41,135 nt of DNA from an uncultured Sphingomonadaceae bacterium (GTDB lineage: Bacteria; Pseudomonadota; Alphaproteobacteria; Sphingomonadales; Sphingomonadaceae): NCBI GenBank assembly GCA_947258815.1, contig CAMYJW010000023.1, positions 1 to 41,135 of the forward strand. The letters run 5' to 3'. The position numbers were made by a program, and so were the translations under genes. The notes below the pieces were generated by a model. The model had not been told where the DNA came from. It did no database searches and was given only the letters and a program-made list of their open reading frames with translations. How positions within the stretch are numbered: the stretch's first letter is position 1; each line of letters starts with the position of its first letter. Shown piece after piece: positions 18,061-25,438 of this stretch.

Positions 18061-19246
18061 GTCGCCTTGACCTATTAGGCCTGCGGAGGCGCCGGCCGTG
18101 CTCATCGCGCGGGATTTCGACGTCGGGGCCCATCCTGAACACGAATGCCAAGAACTGCGAGAGCGCATCGACCTGGTCGTCGTGCTTCCAGTCGGGGAAG
18201 GCGAGCAATTCCTTGCGCAGGTCCTCGAGCCATGGCGCCGATGCGGGAAGATGGAACCGGCCTTGTTCAAGCATTGCGGTGCGAGCCGACATGCGTTCGA
18301 TCTTCGAGCCTTTGGGGCGGGGTGCGATGATCAACCCCGGAAGCTGGCGCTTAACCCTGACCTCGTCCCAGATCATGTCTCCGATCGAACCACCTTCGAT
18401 AATAAGGCCATCAGCTTTCCAGTGCTTGTGCCAGGCACAAATCCGATCGATGAGCTCGCCGGATGTGACTCTTATCCGCAGCAGATCGAGCAGCAGCCAG
18501 TTCTTGCCATCGAACCCCCAGGTCATGCCGACCGAGTAGTCGGCGGTGGCTTCGGGTGAGATCGCCGGATCCCAGCTCTGGGCAAGGTAAATGATCTTCT
18601 TGCGCTCGGGCGGTTCGTCATACTGACCGAACCAGTCCCAGTTGATGATGCAGTTTTCGGCAACGCCTGGGTTCTGCTGGTATTGGGCTTCGAAGAACTT
18701 GTTGCCCTGTGCCAGGCGCTGTTCGTCCAACCACATTTTTGGCAGCCGCACAGGATCGAGCAGATCGCCCTTTTTGCGGTGCCATATGCTGCCGTCAAGC
18801 AAGCGGTATTGTGCATTCTCGGTCGCGATTGCCGGCAGCTTGAACTGCGGCCAACCAAGCCCGATCGCAAACCCGGACAGATCCTCCTCGTGCAAACGCT
18901 GCTGATTAATGAGGATGCGCCCGTCGCCCAGGTTATCGAAGCGCGATAGCAGCGTGTTGCGAAAGGTGGAGATGGCGTTTTCGCGCTCAACCGGTGACAG
19001 CGCCTCGTCGGCTTTCTGGAAGTCGTCGATTATCATATAGTGCGTACCGAACCCGGTAATCGAACTCGATTGCGAAGCGGCCATACACTCGCCGCCAACC
19101 GTTGTATGAAAGTGATCCTTGCGATTAGCACCGACCTTGAGCCGTGTGGCAGGAAAGATGCGCTTGTAGAGATCGTGGCTCATGACTTCACGAACCCTGG
19201 CAGTCAGGCTTTCAGAGAGTTCAAGCCCATAGCTGACAATGAACAC
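18050..19246 (-). pseudogene. phage terminase large subunit, N-terminus missing
   Basis: About 398 residues of a large terminase. The Walker B-like HYMIIDDFQKADEA, the NTLLSRFDNLGDGRILINQQ coupling segment, the EAQYQQNP linker and the RuvC-like nuclease residues (LAQSWDPA and the final HDDQVDALSQFLAF) are present, but the roughly 100 N-terminal residues with the Walker A (PPRxxKS type) are missing. Homology begins abruptly at DPTAKVFIVSYG (about 19261), exactly where the upstream methyltransferase homology breaks off in another frame. The C-terminus abuts the broken ATP-grasp gene. It cannot drive DNA packaging as it stands. Confidence 0.85.
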
Positions 19247-19971
19247 CTTTGCAGTCGGGTCTTCTTGCCAAGGCCACTGACATTGCCGGCGATGTTCACG
19301 TTGTAAGGGGCGTCAGTCAGCGCCATGCGCGCCCGCTCGCCATCCATGAGCTTCTCGAGATTTTCGCGATCAAGCGAGGAGCCGCACATGAGTTTGTGCT
19401 CGCCAAGGTGCCAGATGTCGCCGAGCTGCGAAACGGCCGGCCCAGGTTCGATGGGTTCGGGCAGGGCGTCGGGCTCGGCCTCTTCCTCGATCGGTTCGCT
19501 CACAATCTCATCGATCTCGGCTAGCTCGAACCCGGTCACCTCGATCGAGACCTCGCTTTCAATATCGAGTAGCTTGATGAGTTCGGCTTTGAGCTCTTCC
19601 TGATTCCAGTCCGAGAACGTGGCGAGTTTGCCAAGCGCCAGGCGAAGCTTGCGTACCTCCTCATCCGACAGATGATCGAGTCGCACAACGGGAACAGATG
19701 AAAAACCCAGTTGCTTTGCGGCCTCCAGGACCGCTTCGCCATCGATCAGCACATTACTCGCGTCGATCAGCAGCGGAGCGACGATGCCGAACGCGCTGAC
19801 CGACGCCTTTAGCCCGACGATCTGGCGTTCGGGATGCTTGCGCAGGCGGCGCTCGGGCAACCGGATCGTTCTGGTCTCGATATACTCGGTCTCCAAACGC
19901 AGATTGTCGTGGAGCAGATTTGCGATTTCAGGGGGCGGTTGAGATTTTTTGTCAATACAGTTTGAAGACAT
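19204..19971 (-). pseudogene. ParB-like/DNA methyltransferase, C-terminus missing
   Basis: From the ATG at 19971 (RBS GGAGG) the protein has a ParB-like N-terminal nuclease/partition domain (LRKHPERQIVGLKASVSAFG, LIDGEAVLEAAKQLG) and the start of an N6/N4 DNA methyltransferase (GDIWHLGEHKLMCGSSLDR, then LTDAPYNVNIAG, a DPPY-type motif with Ala in place of the first Pro). Homology ends at GNVSGLGK, about 19262, after which 18 unrelated residues lead to a stop within the terminase. Such fused ParB-methyltransferase genes stand before terminases in alphaproteobacterial prophages, so a single deletion probably removed the missing ends of both. Confidence 0.82.
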
Positions 19972-20209
19972 TACTTCCTCCATCGTTAAACGAGAATGCA
20001 AACCGCTTGACAAAGAAATTAGAGTGCCGATAAGGCATCGTACGTTCTTTGTACGGCTTTCCTTCTCGACGTAATGTTTACTATGACATGTCTCTACGAA
20101 TGTCACGATTTTTTTTGATCAATGAAATAGTAATTGGGAAAACTGCAATTCAAGCAAGGCACCTGCCACCATGTTTGCGAAACAGGCACATTGGCGGCGT
20201 GCAGCTCAG

Positions 20210-20542
20210 TCACGAGCTTGCGCTGCCATCCTTCTGCTTCGTCGTAGGGATCAGGTCATGCTCACACAGTATGGTAAGGAGATCGCCATTTTTCACCGCG
20301 CAGTGTGTGCTGCAGAACTCGAAATCTGCGAGATGAAGATCCCAATTGTGAGCGGCGATGGCGTTGGGATTGATCGGCGGGAGTTCCTCTTTGAACCCAA
20401 AGATTGCCCGAAATTCCGAACCACGCTGCTGGATGCGCTTAAGCATGCCGATGCGTGAAACGCCTTCGGTATCCTGCTCATAAATGAAACGGTCGGCAGC
20501 GTGGCGAAAGCCTTTTACATTGCCATACACTGCCGGGTTCAA
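20210..20542 (-). CDS. hypothetical protein, probably phage-derived
   Basis: A 110-residue frame in the same direction as the methyltransferase fragment. The TTG start has no convincing RBS, and the frame is open a little further upstream through the hairpin at 20549-20576, so the 5' part may be lost. The sequence looks like real protein (RFIYEQDTEGVSRIGMLKRI, WDLHLADFEFCSTHCAVKNG) but belongs to no family I recognise. Position and strand suggest it is part of the same decayed prophage. Confidence 0.4.
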   Translation of the reverse strand: MNPAVYGNVKGFRHAADRFIYEQDTEGVSRIGMLKRIQQRGSEFRAIFGFKEELPPINPNAIAAHNWDLHLADFEFCSTHCAVKNGDLLTILCEHDLIPTTKQKDGSASS

Positions 20543-20548
20543 TGAATA

Positions 20549-20576
20549 AAAGGCGGCCTCGGGGAAGGCCGCCTTT
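20549..20576 (-). terminator. strong hairpin, probable rho-independent terminator
   Basis: Perfect 10-bp stem AAAGGCGGCC/GGCCGCCTTT with an 8-base loop. Read on the minus strand it is followed by TTTTATT, giving a usable U-tract; on the plus strand no clear T-run follows. It may end a minus-strand transcript coming from the MscS side and may mark the right limit of the phage remnant. Confidence 0.6.
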
Positions 20577-20983
20577 CGTCAAGGAAATCCAAGGGGCAAT
20601 TTCCTCGAGTTCCAGTTTCTCAAGGGCGCTACGCTTGACGCTGTTCACTCAAGCGTGATTAACCGAACGAGAATCTGCTCATATAAACGTGCCGGCACCG
20701 CATTGGTTCCCGAAATGACCTGGCGAATGCTCGATACTCGCTGGTGTCACGTCTGAGCCGCCCGCGCGCGCCCAATCATGCGCGTGGGTGGCATTGGACA
20801 TCAAACGGTGATGCGCAAAATTTCCGGGAACCCTCTCGCCGGAAAAAGGTTATACATGGTGTCACCAGTGCCCGCCGCGATGTCTTTATCCGGCGTGGTA
20901 CACCGATGGTGCATTCAAGCTTGGGCCTCCGCTTTGTCATACCGAGTGCGGAGGCCCTTTTTCCCGCGCATCACGCACGCGGC
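20577..20983. other. 407-bp gene-free stretch with a plus-strand terminator
   Basis: No credible gene is seen. A possible -35 (TTGACG at 20635-20640) with a weak -10 about 17 bases on, the word TGGTGTCAC repeated near 20741 and 20859, and a terminator at 20923-20962 suggest that a non-coding RNA could be made on the plus strand, but evidence is thin. Confidence 0.35.
20923..20962 (+). terminator. rho-independent terminator
   Basis: Perfect 10-bp stem GGGCCTCCGC/GCGGAGGCCC (20923-20932 and 20948-20957), 15-base loop, followed by TTTTT on the plus strand. No plus-strand gene precedes it, and it lies 21 bp beyond the stop of the minus-strand MscS gene, for which it could also serve less efficiently. 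Confidence 0.75.
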
Positions 20984-21865
20984 CTAATCAACATCGCTCT
21001 GGTTCATTTCAATCTTCAGTGGTTCGGCGAATGTCAGGGTGCGGTATGCGAAAGGTATTTCGACGCCCGCATCGTCGAGCGATTTTTTGATCGCCCGAAT
21101 TGCCTGATCGCGGGTTTCGTGAAGCGTTCGGGGCTGTGAATTTGCCCACCAACGGACGGTGTAGTCTATGCTTGAGGCATTGAATTCCCGCACGAAGACA
21201 TCGACCGCCTTGCCATCTGCCAGGTCGATCGCATTCGCAACCGCATCCCGGATCAAATTTCCACATGCATCCACATTTTCATCATAGCCAACCCCGCACA
21301 CCAGTTCGAAACGTCGAATGGCCTTGTCGGTCAATATGGTCACGGGATTTTTGAAAAGAAGGGAGTTGGGCACGATCACGAGTTGATTGTCGGGTTGTCG
21401 CACAAATGTGTCACGGATTGAGATTTCCTCTATCCGGCCTTCGATGCTTTCGCACGCGATGAAGTCGCCAATCCGCATTTGCTTGCGCAACATGATGAGC
21501 ACGCCGGCAAGGAAGTTTTCAAATACGTCCTTGAACGCGAATCCGATCGCGACCGATCCGATGCCCAGGCCCGCGAGAATGCTGGCAGGTGTCAGGCTGG
21601 GAAACACGATTGTGGCCGCAATAAGGGTTCCCAAAACCCAAATGGCGACAGTGGCCGCGGTTTGCGCCAACTCGGCCAATGATGGCCGCAATCCGGATCG
21701 ATCGGCGATCCTCGCGAGCATCCTCCTCACGAGACGGGCTGCCAGTCCCGCAATGGTCAAGACGACGATTGCCATTACGAGCGCGGGCAAGGATTGCACG
21801 GCAACCGTCCATATCTCCGCCAGACGTTCCGCCAAAAGCGCAATAATCTCCATACTGTTTCGCAC
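20984..21865 (-). CDS. mscS: small MscS-family mechanosensitive channel
   Basis: A 293-residue protein, the length of classical E. coli MscS (286). Three N-terminal hydrophobic segments are followed by the pore helix and beta domain: LGIGSVAIGFAFKDVFENFL (about 97-116), MRIGDFIACESIEGRIEEIS, and IVPNSLLFKNPVTI. The C-terminal alpha/beta cage ends in IPFAYRTLTF. It protects against hypo-osmotic shock. It differs clearly from the longer MscS at 13.05-14.4 kb. The gene heads away from the stress cluster and follows the PLDc_N gene in the same direction by 67 bp. Confidence 0.92.
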   Translation of the reverse strand: MRNSMEIIALLAERLAEIWTVAVQSLPALVMAIVVLTIAGLAARLVRRMLARIADRSGLRPSLAELAQTAATVAIWVLGTLIAATIVFPSLTPASILAGLGIGSVAIGFAFKDVFENFLAGVLIMLRKQMRIGDFIACESIEGRIEEISIRDTFVRQPDNQLVIVPNSLLFKNPVTILTDKAIRRFELVCGVGYDENVDACGNLIRDAVANAIDLADGKAVDVFVREFNASSIDYTVRWWANSQPRTLHETRDQAIRAIKKSLDDAGVEIPFAYRTLTFAEPLKIEMNQSDVD

Positions 21866-21932
21866 TCCCAGGCAGCCTGCCGTCAGGGCCTTCTCCGGTC
21901 AAAAAACGCGCCTGTCGAAGACCACCGGTAAA

Positions 21933-22118
21933 TCACACAACCGGTCTTGCGCTTTTCGGGCCAACAAAGAACCACAGAAGCATGCCAACGAGAGGGAGAA
22001 TGAGGATAATCAGCGTCCAGATCAGCTTTCCGCCAAGCGATGACCCGCTTCCCCAGACATTGATAAGCGCCCAGATATTCAGCGCCAGAACAATAATTCC
22101 AACTATTCCATATTCCAT
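21933..22118 (-). CDS. PLDc_N domain small membrane protein
   Basis: A 61-residue protein with two hydrophobic helices (about 5-20 and 32-50) and the PLDc_N signature GGKLIWTLIILILPLVGMLL followed by WFFVGPK. In cardiolipin synthases this domain is the N-terminal membrane anchor; free-standing copies are common small stress-associated envelope proteins of unknown role. It precedes the mscS gene on the same strand and may be co-transcribed. Confidence 0.85.
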   Translation of the reverse strand: MEYGIVGIIVLALNIWALINVWGSGSSLGGKLIWTLIILILPLVGMLLWFFVGPKSARPVV

Positions 22119-22422
22119 TTTATGTTCCTAATTCTGCAAGTTTCTGCGGGTTTTCGCGACAATGAAAAAGCTACACCTGCCAAATGCCGGCGAAACCTTG
22201 TGTTCGACCGCTCTTGTCGTCGATGTTCAAAATTCGATGACGTGACCGGCACGAATCTCCTGGCCTTAACCTAGGTTAAGCTCGCGCCTCCAAAATTCGA
22301 CTAGCGCAAATCTCTCGATCCATCCGGTCAATCAGGACACACCCGAGAGGATATTGCATTGCGCACTCACTTTGCCGCTCAAGCTTTCAATGAGTCGCGG
22401 CTTTGGTCTGCGAAGCTTGATC
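22119..22422. other. 304-bp gene-free stretch with a perfect palindrome
   Basis: Located between the PLDc_N gene and the 3' end of the small hydrophilic protein gene, both on the minus strand. It probably contains the promoter of the PLDc_N-mscS pair. The one strong signal is the 16-bp palindrome at 22264-22279; nothing else is recognised. Confidence 0.5.
22264..22279. promoter_or_regulatory. 16-bp perfect palindrome
   Basis: CTTAACCTAGGTTAAG is a perfect even palindrome about 146 bp upstream of the PLDc_N start. It looks like an operator for a dimeric regulator; it has no loop and is not terminator-like. The regulator is unknown. Confidence 0.45.
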
Positions 22423-22650
22423 TCAATCAGCCTGCGGGCGTTTCCCGGCAGCCTCTTTGCGCGCTTTTTCAAGTGCTTCGCCTTCGTTGTTATCAAGCGC
22501 CCTGGCCGCATCTCTTGCCTTTTTCTCAACGTCGGAATTTTCTGCGAAATCGCGCTGCTTATTCTGAAAGCGGCGGGCGCCTTCGTAGCTGCCTTCGCCT
22601 TCCAACTTCAAACCGGATTCCTTGTCTTCGGGGTCTTCGGGCTTGGTCAT
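22423..22650 (-). CDS. small hydrophilic stress-type protein
   Basis: A 75-residue, highly charged, low-hydrophobicity protein without cysteine (SGLKLEGEGSYEGARRFQNK, then Ala/Glu/Lys-rich helical sequence). Similar short proteins with a LKLEGEGSY start are common in sphingomonads and are annotated as hypothetical. It is divergent from the sigma factor gene and carries, 41-65 bp upstream of its start, a perfect EcfG-type promoter (22691-22715). This argues for a real, stress-induced gene. Function unknown. Confidence 0.75.
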   Translation of the reverse strand: MTKPEDPEDKESGLKLEGEGSYEGARRFQNKQRDFAENSDVEKKARDAARALDNNEGEALEKARKEAAGKRPQAD

Positions 22651-22690
22651 CGCAATGATCTCCGTTTGCTGGGTGGAACGTCACTCAATC

Positions 22691-22715
22691 AACGATCCTC
22701 GCCTGAATTGGTTCC
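22691..22715 (-). promoter_or_regulatory. EcfG-type general stress promoter
   Basis: On the minus strand the sequence reads GGAAC, 16 bases, then CGTT: the alphaproteobacterial EcfG (sigma-EcfG) consensus. It points at the 75-residue hydrophilic protein gene (start 22650) and lies in the divergent region in front of the sigma factor gene itself. Confidence 0.75.
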
Positions 22716-22740
22716 GAGTCAGACCTGCGATGGTGTATTG

Positions 22741-23331
22741 ATGACGAGGGAACAGCGTTCGTCGGATGACGAATTCAAACACGAACTGATCGCAACAACA
22801 CCGCTCCTGCGGACTTTTGGGCTCAACCTTTCAGGAAATCCCGATACCGCCGAGGAATTGGTGCAGGAAACACTGTTGAAGGCCTGGGCAGCCAGACGTC
22901 GTTTTTCCGCCGGAACGTCGATGCGCGCGTGGACGTTTGTTATACTCCGTAATACGTATTTTTCTCAAGTACGGCGCAATCGATTCTCGGCGCCTTACGA
23001 CGAGGCGCTTGCCGAGCAGATATTGTCTCAGCCAGCATTGCAGGAAGATCCGTTGCATTTGCTGGACGTTGAGCGCGCGCTTCTCGAACTGTCAGAACAT
23101 CTTCGCGAAGCACTCATTCTCGTCGGTGTGGGAGGATATTCCTATGAGGAAGCATCAGACATTGCGGGTTGCGCGGTCGGCACGATGAAAAGCCGGGTTT
23201 CGAGAGCGCGCACGGCGCTGGTAAGAAGTCTTGAGGCGGGTCAGTCTCGGCCCGCCCAAACCGAGCGCCATTCGCGCCAGAACTCTGCGCTGGACCGGAT
23301 CATCGAGGCAGCCGAGCGATACGCCGCCTGA
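22741..23331 (+). CDS. ecfG: EcfG-type (ECF15) RNA polymerase sigma factor
   Basis: A 196-residue ECF sigma factor. Region 2 includes NLSGNPDTAEELVQETLLKA and TSMRAWTFVILRNTYFSQVR; region 4 has LSEHLREALILVGVGGYSYE and AGCAVGTMKSRVSRAR, the EcfG/ECF15 pattern. EcfG sigma factors run the general stress response and are normally held by NepR and released by phosphorylated PhyR. Neither nepR nor phyR is present here, so this may be an extra EcfG paralogue. The ATG at 22741 is favoured because the domain begins there; the upstream open frame is not conserved. EcfG-like promoters are found before nearby stress genes. Confidence 0.88.
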   Translation: MTREQRSSDDEFKHELIATTPLLRTFGLNLSGNPDTAEELVQETLLKAWAARRRFSAGTSMRAWTFVILRNTYFSQVRRNRFSAPYDEALAEQILSQPALQEDPLHLLDVERALLELSEHLREALILVGVGGYSYEEASDIAGCAVGTMKSRVSRARTALVRSLEAGQSRPAQTERHSRQNSALDRIIEAAERYAA

Positions 23332-23492
23332 GTGCGATAGCACTACCTATCATGCATCCCATCCGGCGCCAATTTCTTCAGCCGGAAAATGCGCGGACGA
23401 ACGGTTGGCTGTGCGCTTTTTTCGCGTTGCTGGACAAGCAAAAGAGAACCATACAGATATGCGATTCCGTCTTAAATTCAGGGATATTGAAG

Positions 23493-24233
23493 ATGCCTCA
23501 AGACGCAATGTTGCGCCGGATATCCTTTTATGCCGATCTTTCAGATGACGATATCGCACGCATTGCCGAAATGGATGGCAGGGCGCGGACATTCGAACGA
23601 AACACCGAGATTATCGATGCCGGTCAGAAACTCGATTGTGTTTTCATCGTTACGGAGGGTTGGGCAATCCGCTACAAAACGCTTGAGGATGGCCGACGCC
23701 AGGTTCTCAACGTCTTGTTACCAGGCGATATATTCGATCTTCAGGTCATGGTGGCGGCCGAAGCCGATCACTCCGTCCTTGCCGTGACTGACGTCGGCAC
23801 CTGGGTCGTCCGTCCGGAAACATTCGAAGGTCTGTTGACGCAATCGAGCAGCCTGAGCTGCGCAATGTGGTGGATGCAGGTTCAGGAAGAGGCATTCCTG
23901 AGGGAGCAGATCATGCGCAATGGCAAACAGACCGCGCGCGAGCGGATCGGGCATTTCCTGCTGGAACTGCATCGGCGGATAAGAATTGCCGGCTTTGGCA
24001 AGGATGAAAGCTTCAGGATGCCGTTGACGCAAAGCATCATTGCCGATGCTCTGGGACTGACGCCTATTCATACCAACCGCATTCTGCGCCAGATGCAGCG
24101 CGAGCGATTGATCGAGCGCGACAAGGGCTGGGTGACATTTGTTGACGCGGAACGCCTGGCTGACATCTGCCAGTTCGATCCCAGTTATTTTCACCTTGAT
24201 GCTATGCGATCAAGATTAGGGCGGCGCGTTTGA
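23493..24233 (+). CDS. Crp/Fnr-family transcriptional regulator
   Basis: A 246-residue regulator: a cyclic-nucleotide-binding-like beta domain (about 20-130; FIVTEGWAIRYKTLEDGRRQ, LLPGDIFDLQVM) and a C-terminal winged HTH (about 160-225; LTQSIIADALGLTPIHTNRI, LRQMQRERLIE). There is no N-terminal cysteine cluster, so it is not an Fe-S FNR. The start at 23493 follows AGGGATATTGAAG and matches the family; an upstream extension is open but unlike the family. It sits between the sigma factor and the stress effectors; the ligand is unknown. Confidence 0.88.
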   Translation: MPQDAMLRRISFYADLSDDDIARIAEMDGRARTFERNTEIIDAGQKLDCVFIVTEGWAIRYKTLEDGRRQVLNVLLPGDIFDLQVMVAAEADHSVLAVTDVGTWVVRPETFEGLLTQSSSLSCAMWWMQVQEEAFLREQIMRNGKQTARERIGHFLLELHRRIRIAGFGKDESFRMPLTQSIIADALGLTPIHTNRILRQMQRERLIERDKGWVTFVDAERLADICQFDPSYFHLDAMRSRLGRRV

Positions 24234-24250
24234 AAATTTATCCGTCCAGA

Positions 24251-24275
24251 TGAACCAAATGCCTTCTCGTGCGTT
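24251..24275 (+). promoter_or_regulatory. EcfG-like promoter (one mismatch)
   Basis: TGAAC, 16 bases, CGTT: the EcfG consensus with T instead of the first G in the -35. It lies 31 bp upstream of the lipoprotein gene start (24306). Confidence 0.5.
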
Positions 24276-24305
24276 CATCCCGGCGTATCGTAGAAGGAGC
24301 AATCT

Positions 24306-24533
24306 GTGCACAAACTATCAATTGCGGCCGTTGTGGCCGCCGGACTGGCGCTGTCAGCATGCGAAGCCAACGTGACCGAGGAAGGCGAATTGCCGTCCGT
24401 CGACGTCGATGTCTCGGGCGACGCGGGTAAATTGCCGGAGATTGAAGTTGAAACAGCCGACGTCGAGGTTGGAACCGAGAAGGTCGAAGTTGAAGTGCCG
24501 GACGTTGATGTCACGATGCCTTCGGAAAAATAA
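24306..24533 (+). CDS. small acidic lipoprotein
   Basis: A 75-residue protein with a GTG start after a good RBS (GAAGGAG). The N-terminus is a lipoprotein signal peptide ending in the lipobox LSAC (Cys at 19). The mature part is very acidic and repetitive, with alternating Val/Asp/Glu strings such as LPSVDVDVSGDAGKLPEIEV. Such proteins are found in sphingomonads with no known function. An EcfG-like promoter lies just upstream. Confidence 0.7.
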   Translation: MHKLSIAAVVAAGLALSACEANVTEEGELPSVDVDVSGDAGKLPEIEVETADVEVGTEKVEVEVPDVDVTMPSEK

Positions 24534-24787
24534 GCGTCCGAAACGGCGTTGATGTCCTGAATAATCCGCACGCGACGAACTTAATTCCGCATCACAAGCC
24601 GAATGGTGCATCGCGTGCGGCGCATCGTTGTTGTAATCCGGCGCGGAATAACGACTTTTGTTCAAGATGTTGCCGATCGCCGGACAGAGCGCCAGTCAAG
24701 CGCCAGGGCGATCTGACGGGATGAGGGCCAGACCGGCATTTCCAGCCGGTGGAAGGCTTTGGCGAACTCAAAACTGGAGACTTTGAA

Positions 24788-25408
24788 ATGGCAATCCATT
24801 TGCCTGACCTGCCCTTTTCCCCCGCCGATCTTGAACCCCATATTTCTGCCGAAACGATCGGCTTCCACTATTCCAAACATCACAAGTCCTATGTAGACAA
24901 GACGAATGGCGCGATAGAAGGCGGATCGCTGGCATCCGCGTCTCTGGAAGAGATCATTACGGCCGCCGATGCCAGGGATGATCGTGCGTTGTTCAATGCA
25001 GCGGCGCAGACGTGGAATCATCAATTCTACTGGGAAAGCCTGGCGCCAACGCAAGGCAATGTGCCATCGAGCGCCCTGCAAGCCGCGATCGACAAAAGCT
25101 TCGGCGGACTTGACGATCTCAAATCGAAACTGGGCGCGGCCGCGAAAGGGCATTTTGCTTCGGGCTGGGTTTGGCTGGTGGAAAAAGGCGGATCACTTGC
25201 GGTTCTCGAAACCCACGACGCCGGCTGCCCGCTAACAATGGATGCAAAACCGCTTCTGACGATCGATGTGTGGGAACACGCCTATTATCTGGATCAGCAA
25301 AACGAGCGTCCGAAATATGTTGAGGCTGTGATCGACAATCTTCTCAACTGGCAGTTTGCAAGCGCCAATTTTGAAAGCGATTCCGTATGGAAGTTCCCGC
25401 AATCCTGA
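24788..25408 (+). CDS. sodB: iron/manganese superoxide dismutase
   Basis: A 206-residue Fe/Mn SOD without signal peptide, hence cytoplasmic. Metal ligands are His27 (IGFHYSKHH), His78 (TWNHQFYW), Asp160 and His164 (DVWEHAYYLDQ). The length and HFASGWVWL segment fit the iron type. It converts superoxide to peroxide and oxygen. ATG 24788 follows CTGGAGAC at good spacing; the GTG further upstream is not needed. It lies in the stress cluster and converges with the PLD-like gene. Confidence 0.93.
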   Translation: MAIHLPDLPFSPADLEPHISAETIGFHYSKHHKSYVDKTNGAIEGGSLASASLEEIITAADARDDRALFNAAAQTWNHQFYWESLAPTQGNVPSSALQAAIDKSFGGLDDLKSKLGAAAKGHFASGWVWLVEKGGSLAVLETHDAGCPLTMDAKPLLTIDVWEHAYYLDQQNERPKYVEAVIDNLLNWQFASANFESDSVWKFPQS

Positions 25409-25438
25409 AGCGGAACATAAGGAACACGGGCTGCGCGT

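Noticed and set aside
20744..21139. Plus-strand frame of 131 codons over the terminator and mscS 3' end
   Set aside because: It reads through a strong terminator and antisense of mscS; composition is poor.
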